A DNA stretch of 16,765 nucleotides from Actinomycetota bacterium (GTDB lineage Bacteria; Actinomycetota; Actinomycetes; Mycobacteriales; Jatrophihabitantaceae), in contig JAFAWL010000069.1 of assembly GCA_019241805.1 (NCBI GenBank), positions 1-16,765 on the forward strand, read 5' to 3'. Shown here one piece after another: positions 8,633 to 14,869 of the stretch; within the stretch, counting starts at the first letter, position 1, and every line of letters begins with the position of its first letter. Below the pieces are notes generated by a model. The model had not been told where the DNA came from. It did not search any database and saw only the letters and a list, made by a program, of their open reading frames with translations. The translations under genes were made by a program, and so were the position numbers.

Positions 8633-10375
8633 TCAAGTGGAGAGACAAGTCTCGGGAAGGTCGAACCAGCGCAATGCGTCGAAGTCCCCGGAGACGTGCG
8701 CATCGGCCGGCCGCGTCGTCGAGGCGCGTTCTCGCGCGAGTGCCTCGGCCCTCGAGAGGTAGCCGGTCAGCGCAGCTTCGGACGCGCGTTCCTGCTGTTT
8801 CGGGTAGCTCAGCTCACCGTCCGGGCCATAACGCAACTGGTGCAGGCGAAGCGGCGGCTCGACCACGCCGTCGCGGTGATGCCAAAGACCGGTGTACGGA
8901 TCGAAGCGGTAGTCGCCGAGGAAGCAGTGGCCGTGCCGGGCGACGAAGAGCACCGACGCGATGAGGTAGTCGGCCACCGTGTCGGAAATGAAGTAGTTGA
9001 AGTTGATCCGCACCCAGCCCGGCTTGATGCCTTCGCAGCCGGCCGAGATCTGGCGCTCGAACAGGCGCGAGTGGTCGAGATCGATGCCGAGCAGATGATG
9101 CCCGTACGGTCCGGCGCACGAGCACCCGCCCCGGGCCTGGATGCCGAGCAGGTCGTTGAGCAGAGCGACGACAAAGTTGTGGTGCAGGTATCGGCCGGAC
9201 GGCGCCCGGAGCACGAACGAGACGATCGAGAGCCGCTCCGCGTGCGGGTTACCGAGAATTTCGATGCCGGACTCGGCCGACCAGGCCGCCACAGCGCGAC
9301 GCCAGAATCGTTCCTCGTTGGCCCGGATGACCTCGACGCCGACGGCTTGCTTGAGTCCGAACGCGAGTCCGGCGCGGATCGATTCGATGATCGCCGGAGT
9401 GCCACCCTCCTCTCGCACGACCGGGTCGGTCAGGTAGCTGTGATCGGCGGGGTTGACGTATTCGACCGTGCCACCGCCGACAACCACCGGGACCCGGTTA
9501 CCGAGCAGTTCGTGGCGGATGACGAGAACCCCCGGCGTGCCCGGCCCACCGACGAACTTGTGCGGGCTCAGCACGATCGCGTCCTTGTACGAGCCGGGCT
9601 GACCGTGCTCGGCACGCATGTGCACCTGCACGTACGGGCCGGCCGCGGCGTAGTCCCAGAACGACAGAGCGCCGTGTCGGTGCAGCAGCGTGGCGATCGC
9701 CGTCGTGTCCGACAGGATGCCGGTGACGTTGCTCGCGGCCGAGAAGGAGCCGATCCGTAAGGGCCGTTGCCGGTAGCGGAGCAGCTCGCGCTCGAGGACT
9801 TCTAGGTCGATGTGCCCATCGGTGTCCTGCGGGATGACGACGACGTCGGCGATGGATTCCCGCCAGGGCAGTTCGTTCGAATGATGCTCGAACGGTCCCA
9901 CGAACACGACCGGTCGTTCGGCAACCGGGATCCGCTCACTGAGTCGGAAGCGGTCCTCGAGCACGGACGGGATCCGCAATCCGAGAAGGCCGACCAATTT
10001 GTCGATCGCCCCGGTCACCCCGGAACCGGCGAAGATCACGACGTCGTCGTCGGTGGCAGCCACCGCGGCGTGGATGACGGCTCGCGCGTCTTCCCGGAGC
10101 CGGGTGGTCTGCAGTCCCGTGCCGCTGGACTCGGTGTGCGTGTTCGCGTAGCGCGGCAGCACCTCGTCACGAATGAAGTCCTCGATGAAGCCGACCGCTC
10201 GGCCGGACGCGGTGTAGTCGGCGTAGGTGACCCGGCGTGGCCCGTATGGCCCGGGCATGACCTGGTCCTCGCCGATTATGGACTCGCGAATACGACGCAG
10301 CAGCGGCGTCTCGGCCGCGGATCGCGCCGGCCGATCATCGGCCGACCCGGCGTCACCGAGCACCGTCTCGACCAT
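8633..10375 (-). CDS. Class V PLP-dependent aminotransferase / cysteine desulfurase-like protein
   Basis: This 580-aa protein has the fold-type I, class V layout of the cysteine desulfurase/CsdA superfamily. Visible features are EHHSN near 163-167 (His stacking on PLP), WDYAAAGP at 240-247 (Asp holding the PLP nitrogen), LSPHKFVGGPGTPG with Schiff-base Lys273, and REEGGTPAI near 321. In the region of the desulfurase active-site loop it has RGGCSCAGPYGHH, with Cys418 and Cys420. Classical SufS and IscS are about 400-420 aa. This protein is longer, with an N-terminal segment containing MPGPYGPRRVTYADYTASGR and about 100 extra C-terminal residues. The substrate is therefore uncertain: sulfur mobilisation, or another class V reaction such as transamination or lyase chemistry. 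The ATG has a GGGGGTGAG ribosome-binding site. It is followed 161 bp later by the carboxylase gene on the same strand; a functional link is unproven. Confidence 0.85.
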   Translation of the reverse strand: MVETVLGDAGSADDRPARSAAETPLLRRIRESIIGEDQVMPGPYGPRRVTYADYTASGRAVGFIEDFIRDEVLPRYANTHTESSGTGLQTTRLREDARAVIHAAVAATDDDVVIFAGSGVTGAIDKLVGLLGLRIPSVLEDRFRLSERIPVAERPVVFVGPFEHHSNELPWRESIADVVVIPQDTDGHIDLEVLERELLRYRQRPLRIGSFSAASNVTGILSDTTAIATLLHRHGALSFWDYAAAGPYVQVHMRAEHGQPGSYKDAIVLSPHKFVGGPGTPGVLVIRHELLGNRVPVVVGGGTVEYVNPADHSYLTDPVVREEGGTPAIIESIRAGLAFGLKQAVGVEVIRANEERFWRRAVAAWSAESGIEILGNPHAERLSIVSFVLRAPSGRYLHHNFVVALLNDLLGIQARGGCSCAGPYGHHLLGIDLDHSRLFERQISAGCEGIKPGWVRINFNYFISDTVADYLIASVLFVARHGHCFLGDYRFDPYTGLWHHRDGVVEPPLRLHQLRYGPDGELSYPKQQERASEAALTGYLSRAEALARERASTTRPADAHVSGDFDALRWFDLPETCLST

Positions 10376-10467
10376 CGCGACTCACCCCCACGGCGCCCCG
10401 CAGCGCCGAGATGATCAAGATATCCGCTGAGATCGAGTTGGCGGTCGGTCCCTGTCGATTGACGTCG

Positions 10468-11220
10468 TCAGCCGATGTCGCAGATCAGTGCGCGGTGGTC
10501 CGACAGCGGCAACAACCGAGTGGCGCTCGATCGCAGCGTTCCCACGGGCCCCCGGGCCAGGATGTGATCGAGTTGCTCCGTCGGTGCGGGCGCCGGGAAG
10601 GTAGCGCCCACGGCCAGCGATCGATAGCCGCCGGCTCGGGGTTTGGTGGTATTCAAGTCGCCCATGAGCACAACCGGCTAGGGCAGAGCGGACAGATCAC
10701 GGACGAGTCGGCGAAGCTGCAGCCGGTTCCAACCCGGCACGAACGAAAGATGCGTATTCACCACGGTCATCGGGCCGTGCGGCGTGGCGAATCGCGCCGC
10801 CACGGCGACCCGCGGCTCCTCGTGCACGACCACGACCTTGTGCGGCCCGCGTAGCCACATCCGGAATCGGAACGGGATCGGTGGGAGTCGCATAACCTGC
10901 GAGGTTTCGGCTTCGAAGCGTGACAACAGAGCAATGCCGTAGGCGGCCGAGCCGGGCTGTTCCTCGCCGCTGGCTGCCACCCAGGTCGCGCCCGGCGTGC
11001 CGGCGATGGCGGCGACGAACCGTTGCGATCGAGCGCCCATGACTTTGCCGGCCACCGCCGTGAGATCGGCTCCGCGCGACCGCGGTTGATCGAGGTCGAC
11101 TTCCTGCAGAGCGAGAATGTCGGGATCGAGCACCCTGATCGCCGTGGTCAGTCGGTCGAGATCGACTCGATCACTAGCCGGGTCACGTCCGTGCAGGATG
11201 TTGAAGCTTGCCAACCGCAC
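10468..11220 (-). pseudogene. Endonuclease/exonuclease/phosphatase-family gene interrupted by an in-frame amber codon
   Basis: Read from GTG 11220 to TGA 10468, this is one EEP-family (DNase I-like) hydrolase of about 250 codons, except that codon 181 is TAG (10678-10680). Before it are RLASFNIL at the start (Asn7), LALQEVD (Glu40), SAAYGIALLSRF, DEEPR-like HEEPRVAVAARF and VNTHLSF (His157). After it, in the same frame, come PVVLMGDLN (Asp188, Asn190), LDHIL and LPLSDHRALICDI (Asp241, His242). The metal and catalytic residues are thus split by the stop, and an 180-residue product should be inactive. One base change (for example from CAG) explains it. The downstream part has a GTG six bases after the stop, but alone would lack half the fold. 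The start was chosen because the family begins at this motif; the frame stays open further upstream (ATG 11643), but that extension is antisense to the nucleotidyltransferase remnant and has no family features. Confidence 0.8.
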
Positions 11221-11310
11221 ACCCCGTATCTGTCCGGATCCGGCGCCGCCGAATCGCCGGCCGCGACGCACCGCGCCCAGGGCGCAAACCAGGCGTTGAT
11301 TGGATCCTGA

Positions 11311-11902
11311 AAGTCCCGGGTAGGTCGTGGCCGAGGAGGCAGCGATGAACCCCGCACCGCGCGCGGAGCGGGTGAGTCCGCTCACGATGTGGATTTCATG
11401 ATCGCCGAGCTCGATCTCGATCGGGCCGTGGCGGCGCTGCGTACAGCAGGTCTCGCGGTACGCCAGCCCCCGGAGGATTGGCTGGTCAAGCTCGATACGG
11501 ATGGTGTCGTCGTCGACGTCTTGTTCCGCCGGCACGCCGGTCGACTCTGAGCTGTTGGCGCGGGCGGAGACGATGGAGGTGCTGTCGGTCGTGATGCCCG
11601 TGCTTCCGGCAACCGACGTCGTCATCGGAAAGCTGCGAGCCATGACCGAGCACTACTGCGACTTCGCACCGCCGCTGGCCGCCGTGCGTGCCGTGAGGGA
11701 ACAGGTCGACTGGCCCCGCGTTCGACGCGGCGTCGGCGACTCGGACTTCGCGGCGGCGTTCCTGGTCCTCGTCGAGCGGCTGGGAATCGCCGACCCCGTC
11801 GAGCGGCTGGGCATCGCCGAACCGGCCGCGCGTCCGGCTCCCTGCGACGGACCGAGATGGAGGGCTGAGTTTGCGGCGAGGTTACGAGGCGAGTTTCTGT
11901 AG
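11311..11902 (+). pseudogene. Decayed nucleotidyltransferase-family gene
   Basis: The sequence reads as a nucleotidyltransferase-fold protein of the type often found in actinobacteria (polymerase-beta-like, sometimes AbiEii/MNT-like). In one frame come SAHDVDFMIAELDLDRAVA (the Asp-x-Asp motif, 11377-11433) and PPEDWLVKLDTDGVVVDVLF, ending in TGA at 11548. In the next frame, open to TAG 11902, come TPVDSELLARAETMEVLSV, DVVIGKLRAMTEHYCDF and AVREQVDWPRV. The two parts form one continuous family sequence if a single extra base near 11528-11530 is removed, so a frameshift is present. No start codon lies upstream of the Asp motif in frame; a TGA stands at 11308 and the glycine-rich nucleotide-binding segment is unrecognisable or degraded. 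It is head to head with the broken EEP gene, and its 3' end overlaps the DUF1360 gene by 21 bp. Confidence 0.75.
11771..11824 (+). repeat. 27-bp tandem duplication inside the nucleotidyltransferase remnant
   Basis: Two adjacent 27-bp units (11771-11797, 11798-11824) differ at three bases and encode VERLGIADP then VERLGIAEP. In the intact family the VEELGI-type segment occurs once near the C-terminus, so this is a local in-frame duplication. Confidence 0.8.
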
Positions 11903-12406
11903 GCCGGCGTAGCCCAGTTGCAAGGCGTCGGAGACCGCCGTGGCCGCGAACACCAACATCGCCAACCGGGTGCTGCGCGGCGCCAGGACGGTCCCGGCGG
12001 CAAAACCGGACGCCACCCACTGGTCGAGGCAGAACGGGCAGGTCACCAGTTCACCGATCGCGTGCCGCACACTGCTGTCCTGCCGGGGTGATTCCATGAG
12101 TTCGGCGTCGCCGGCGGACTCTTCGTAGTGGGTGAACGGTGCTCGTAACGGACTGGTCACCGCGTCCTTCGCCAGGATGCGTGACATCTTGTGAGTCGCC
12201 ACGCCGAGCAGGACGACGTCCCATGGCTTGACCGACTCGCTCGGTCGCCTGCCCGCCAGCCGCGACGCCACCGCCGTCGAGCCGGTGACGGCCAGATACG
12301 TGCCGATCGCGGCCAGGTAGCCGCCGAGCGGGCGATCATCGTCGCCGCCGTACTCAGCGGCTTGCCGCTTCGCCCACCGCAATCCGCCGCGCATTCGGTC
12401 CGCCAT
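11882..12406 (-). CDS. DUF1360 family membrane protein
   Basis: This 174-aa protein matches DUF1360, a small integral membrane family of unknown function common in actinobacteria and spore formers. The family motifs are ATHKMSRILAKDAVTSPLRAPFT at about 70-92 (Thr71, His72, Lys73, Arg76, Lys80, Asp81) and GELVTCPFCLDQW with the CxxC pair Cys123/Cys126. Hydrophobic segments lie near 28-46, 62-72, 127-143 and 146-168. The CxxC could bind a metal or act in redox, but no function is known to me. The ATG at 12406 lacks a close ribosome-binding site; an AGGA lies about 18 bases upstream. The next gene upstream on the same strand is the glyoxalase, 80 bp away. The 3' end overlaps the tail of the nucleotidyltransferase remnant on the other strand. 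Confidence 0.88.
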   Translation of the reverse strand: MADRMRGGLRWAKRQAAEYGGDDDRPLGGYLAAIGTYLAVTGSTAVASRLAGRRPSESVKPWDVVLLGVATHKMSRILAKDAVTSPLRAPFTHYEESAGDAELMESPRQDSSVRHAIGELVTCPFCLDQWVASGFAAGTVLAPRSTRLAMLVFAATAVSDALQLGYAGLQKLAS

Positions 12407-12473
12407 GAGCGACCGGTACCCGCGTTCCTGCCCGGGTAATCCGGTTGCGATCTCGGCGAGTCAGCCCCCCGGG

Positions 12474-12488
12474 GACGGTCGAACCGTC
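12474..12488 (-). terminator. Hairpin at the end of the glyoxalase gene
   Basis: A perfect 6-bp stem GACGGT / ACCGTC with a 3-base loop spans the stop codon of the VOC gene. It is followed on the - strand by a C/G run rather than U, so termination is plausible but weakly supported. Confidence 0.3.
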
Positions 12489-12927
12489 AGCCGACGCGCT
12501 CGGCCAGCGACACGATGATTCCCTCAGGGCCGCGTATGTAGGCCATACGCCACATGCGCTCGTATTCACCGATTCCGCCGACCAATTGGTGGCCATCCGC
12601 GGTCAACCGCGTAACCAGTGCGGACAGATCGTCAACCTCGAAGGCGATGTTGCGCAGTCCCAACTCGTTCGCCATCGCCGTCGGTGAGCCGGGCTCGTGC
12701 GCCGGTCGGATGAAGCTCGACAACTCCAGCGCGACTCCGCCGTCCGGGGGTCGGAGCATGACGATCTCGGTGCGCGCATTGGACATACCGATCACCGTGT
12801 CGAGAAAGTCGCCCTCGATGAACGTGCGACCGTCCACCTCGAATCCGAGCCCGACGAAGAAGTCGGTTACGTCGTCGAGATTGGCGACAGTGATACCGAC
12901 GTGGTCGAAGCGTCGAACAGCGGCCAT
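12487..12927 (-). CDS. VOC-family (glyoxalase/bleomycin resistance fold) protein
   Basis: This is a 146-aa cytoplasmic vicinal-oxygen-chelate protein with two beta-alpha-beta-beta-beta modules: FDHVGITVANLDDVTDFF (His9, first metal ligand), ALELSSF (Glu68), LRNIAFEVDDL (90-101) and a C-terminal RGPEGIIVSLAE (Glu142). The third ligand, usually His in HIAFEV, reads as Asn93, so metal binding may be altered. Lactoylglutathione lyase, dioxygenase or antibiotic-binding roles cannot be separated. ATG 12927 was chosen because it has an excellent AGAGGAGG ribosome-binding site 7 bases upstream; the frame stays open upstream to 13068 but that stretch is not family-like. It lies upstream of the DUF1360 gene on the same strand and divergent from the signalling operon. 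Confidence 0.87.
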   Translation of the reverse strand: MAAVRRFDHVGITVANLDDVTDFFVGLGFEVDGRTFIEGDFLDTVIGMSNARTEIVMLRPPDGGVALELSSFIRPAHEPGSPTAMANELGLRNIAFEVDDLSALVTRLTADGHQLVGGIGEYERMWRMAYIRGPEGIIVSLAERVG

Positions 12928-12957
12928 TCGCGGGCCTCCTCTGGTTTTGATCCGATC

Positions 12958-12981
12958 GGCCGCTTGGGTCAGCGGCCCAAG
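12958..12981 (-). promoter_or_regulatory. Two overlapping, mutually exclusive hairpins in the glyoxalase leader
   Basis: GGCCGCT (12958-12964) pairs perfectly with AGCGGCC (12971-12977). CTTGGG (12963-12968) pairs perfectly with CCCAAG (12976-12981). The two stems share bases and cannot form together. They lie about 16 bases upstream of the glyoxalase ribosome-binding site, in its probable 5' untranslated region. Confidence 0.35.
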
Positions 12982-13117
12982 GTCGCGCGAGTAGCTGGCC
13001 GACAGCGCGACTATCTTGCCTCCGATTTGCGATGTATTTTTACCTCCCGGTCCATACCCAAGTGACATTCAATCGAATTGTCCACTTTTGCGGATAGGCA
13101 AGATTCCCAAACAGTAG

Positions 13118-13146
13118 GGACACCAGCCGGCTGACCTTGGGACACC
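13118..13146 (+). promoter_or_regulatory. GGGACACC direct repeat, 21 bp apart
   Basis: Two exact copies of GGGACACC (13118-13125, 13139-13146) start 21 bp apart, two helical turns, so they sit on the same DNA face. They lie 75-100 bp before the membrane-protein start in the signalling operon. This geometry suits a dimeric regulator such as the operon's own response regulator. Confidence 0.4.
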
Positions 13147-13166
13147 GGGAGATTGACAGTGGGTGA

Positions 13167-13200
13167 TGCCGGCGCCCGCCGGCAGGTCCGGCGTCGCCGG
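13167..13200 (+). promoter_or_regulatory. Paired hairpins in the leader of the signalling operon
   Basis: TGCCGGCG-CC-CGCCGGCA (13167-13184) is an 8-bp perfect inverted repeat. It is followed by CCGGC-GTC-GCCGG (13188-13200), nine bases before the GGAGG ribosome-binding site at 13210. Arms of one can pair with arms of the other because both contain GCCGGC. It could modulate translation of the first gene. Confidence 0.35.
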
Positions 13201-13220
13201 CAAGTCTTTCGGAGGTTGCC

Positions 13221-13619
13221 ATGTCTCGATCGCGGAACTACACCCTCGCGGCGGCGTTGGCCGGCCTGCTTTCGCTGGCCAACGCAATCGTTGCCCTCGT
13301 GCTGCTGCCGCAAGGCGCTGACAAGATCAACCACAGTTCCAATCAGCCCCCGTATGCAGTGCTGCTGATCGAGGTCGTCATCGGGCTGATCGGCGTGGTC
13401 GCCGCCTACGGGGTCTTTCGAACCCAGCGCTGGGGCGTGATCGTCACGCTGGTGCTGATGGTGGTGAATGTCTTGATCTCGCTGCCCGGCATCCCGTTCG
13501 GTCCGACGGCGTTCGACAAGATCAGCTCGGCGCTCGCCCTTGTGCTGGCTGCCCTGGTGATCTACTTGTTGCTCCGTCGCGACACCCGGATCAAGTCGAA
13601 GGCAGAGCTCAGCGCGTGA
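13221..13619 (+). CDS. Small four-helix membrane protein, first gene of the signalling operon
   Basis: This 132-aa protein has four predicted membrane helices near residues 9-29, 45-66, 71-90 and 100-118, a short outside loop after helix 1 (GADKINHSSNQPP) and a basic cytoplasmic end (RRDTRIKSKAEL). I do not recognise a named family. The ATG has a strong GGAGG ribosome-binding site. Its stop codon overlaps the GTG of the histidine kinase (GTGA, 13616-13619), so the two are translationally coupled. By position it could be a sensor partner or inhibitor of the kinase, as LiaF-like proteins are for LiaS; that is inference from context only, and it lacks visible similarity to LiaF. Confidence 0.85.
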   Translation: MSRSRNYTLAAALAGLLSLANAIVALVLLPQGADKINHSSNQPPYAVLLIEVVIGLIGVVAAYGVFRTQRWGVIVTLVLMVVNVLISLPGIPFGPTAFDKISSALALVLAALVIYLLLRRDTRIKSKAELSA

Positions 13620-14869
13620 TCGTCCTACCGGATGGCCGGCGAGACCGCCATAACGTTAGATCCGTGCGGGCGAGATCCGCACGGTGGTTGGCGGCGGCTC
13701 TTGTCGGCTTCATCCTGGTGGGGTGGGCCGCCACTGTGTACGGCCTGGTTTTGATAGCCGACGGCCTGAGCCCGGCGAATGATCACATCGATTGGTGGGC
13801 GCATGTCATCGCGGTCGCGCTGATCGCCGCCACCGCGGTGCCGGTGTGGCGGTGGCTGCGACTGAGCATCGATGATGTCGTCTACGGACACTTCGGCGAC
13901 GGGTCCGCGGCGATCACACGGCTGAACCACCAGATCGACAATCGGGCACCGAGTCCGCCGGCCGGGCTCGACTCGTCGTTGGCGGCAATGATTGCGCGCA
14001 CGCTGAACGTGCCCTACGTCGCGATCGTCGAGGGTGAAACCGAGGCCGGCGTGGTTGGCACCCGTCCCTCTGATCGAGACCTGGCTGACGTGCCATTGAC
14101 CTACCAGGGCAATGAACTGGGCCACCTGTTCGTCGCGCCGAGGCACCCGCGAACCTCGCTGTCCAATCGCGACCTGAACCTGCTTTCGGAGCTTGGTCAG
14201 CAGTTGGCCATCGTAATGTTCGCGATTCGCGCCTCGGAACAGCTGCAATCCTCCCGGGCGGCACTGGTTACCGCCCGCGAAGAGGAACGGCGCCGAATCC
14301 GGCGAGATCTGCATGACGGCCTCGGCCCGAGCTTGGCATCGATGAAGCTACAGCTGACGGCGGTCGACCGACTCCTCATGGTCGACCCCCATCGCGCCGC
14401 GTCGTTGTTGAGTGAGGTACGTGACGGGATGAACAAGACCACGACCGACATCCGCCGCCTCGTCTACGGACTCCGGCCGCCACTGCTCGACGAACTCGGC
14501 TTGGTCGCCGCGCTGCGGAATCACCCGTCGGCCCAGGCCGGGCTGACCGTGACCGTCGAGCCCGACGAACTGCCCGAGTTGCCCGCCGCGGTCGAGGTGG
14601 CGCTTTACCGAATTGCCTCTGAGGCCATCCACAACGCCGCCCGTCACTCGGGCGGTCAGCAATGCCGAGTAACGATCGAGGTGAGGGCCGAGCAGGTGTG
14701 CATGACCGTTCGTGACGACGGTCGCGGCTGCCCCGAGCCGCTGATCGAGGGCGTCGGCGTGGCATCGATCCGCGAACGGGCGGCCGAGCTCGGCGGAGCG
14801 GTCGAAGTGTTCAACGCGACCGGCACGACGGTTCGTACGCTCGTACCGCTCGAATCGGCCAAGTCATGA
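13616..14869 (+). CDS. NarL/LiaS-type sensor histidine kinase
   Basis: This 417-aa membrane sensor kinase has two N-terminal helices near 25-48 and 62-80 with a short loop between them. A GAF-like cytoplasmic segment follows (~115-205). The HisKA_3 dimerisation domain has EEERRRIRRDLHDGLGPSL with phospho-acceptor His233. The HATPase domain has the N-box ALYRIASEAIHNAARH (Asn340), DDGRGCP near 367-373 and GVGVASIRERAAELGG near 379-394. It autophosphorylates and passes phosphate to the response regulator encoded next; the short extracytoplasmic loop suggests it senses the membrane or a partner protein. GTG 13616 overlaps the preceding stop by 4 bp; its own stop overlaps the next ATG (ATGA). GTG 13664 is an alternative start and lies within an 8-bp hairpin. 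Confidence 0.93.
   Translation: MIVLPDGRRDRHNVRSVRARSARWLAAALVGFILVGWAATVYGLVLIADGLSPANDHIDWWAHVIAVALIAATAVPVWRWLRLSIDDVVYGHFGDGSAAITRLNHQIDNRAPSPPAGLDSSLAAMIARTLNVPYVAIVEGETEAGVVGTRPSDRDLADVPLTYQGNELGHLFVAPRHPRTSLSNRDLNLLSELGQQLAIVMFAIRASEQLQSSRAALVTAREEERRRIRRDLHDGLGPSLASMKLQLTAVDRLLMVDPHRAASLLSEVRDGMNKTTTDIRRLVYGLRPPLLDELGLVAALRNHPSAQAGLTVTVEPDELPELPAAVEVALYRIASEAIHNAARHSGGQQCRVTIEVRAEQVCMTVRDDGRGCPEPLIEGVGVASIRERAAELGGAVEVFNATGTTVRTLVPLESAKS
13662..13684 (+). repeat. Perfect 8-bp inverted repeat in the 5' end of the kinase gene
   Basis: CCGTGCGG (13662-13669) and CCGCACGG (13677-13684) form a perfect stem with a 7-base loop. The first arm contains an in-frame GTG (13664). The palindrome TAACGTTA sits just upstream (13651-13658). 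The stem could reduce readthrough into the kinase or hide the alternative start. Confidence 0.4.

Larger units (their letters stand above)
12928..13220. promoter_or_regulatory. Divergent intergenic region between the glyoxalase and signalling operon
   Basis: This 293-bp stretch has no convincing gene. It contains an AT-rich island at about 13020-13110, the likely promoter zone for both directions; I cannot assign exact -35/-10 boxes. It also holds two overlapping hairpins on the glyoxalase side (12958-12981), a GGGACACC direct repeat (13118-13125, 13139-13146) and two hairpins next to the membrane-protein ribosome-binding site (13167-13184, 13188-13200). Confidence 0.55.

Noticed and set aside
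7422..9760. Forward frames of 370 and 403 codons opposite the carboxylase N-terminus and the aminotransferase
   Set aside because: Same reason: antisense to clear biotin carboxylase and PLP-enzyme motifs, no family features of their own.
10468..10671. Separate small gene starting at GTG 10671
   Set aside because: It is the in-frame C-terminal third of the EEP gene after the amber codon, with no ribosome-binding site of its own.
11221..11643. Upstream extension of the EEP gene to ATG 11643
   Set aside because: The extra 141 residues have no EEP features, and the family begins at the RLASFNIL motif; the extension is antisense to the nucleotidyltransferase remnant.
12928..13068. 47-residue N-terminal extension of the glyoxalase
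   Set aside because: The internal ATG at 12927 has a near-perfect ribosome-binding site and begins right at the family's first strand.
13625..14314. 229-codon reverse frame opposite the histidine kinase
   Set aside because: Antisense shadow of a kinase with intact H-, N- and G-box motifs.
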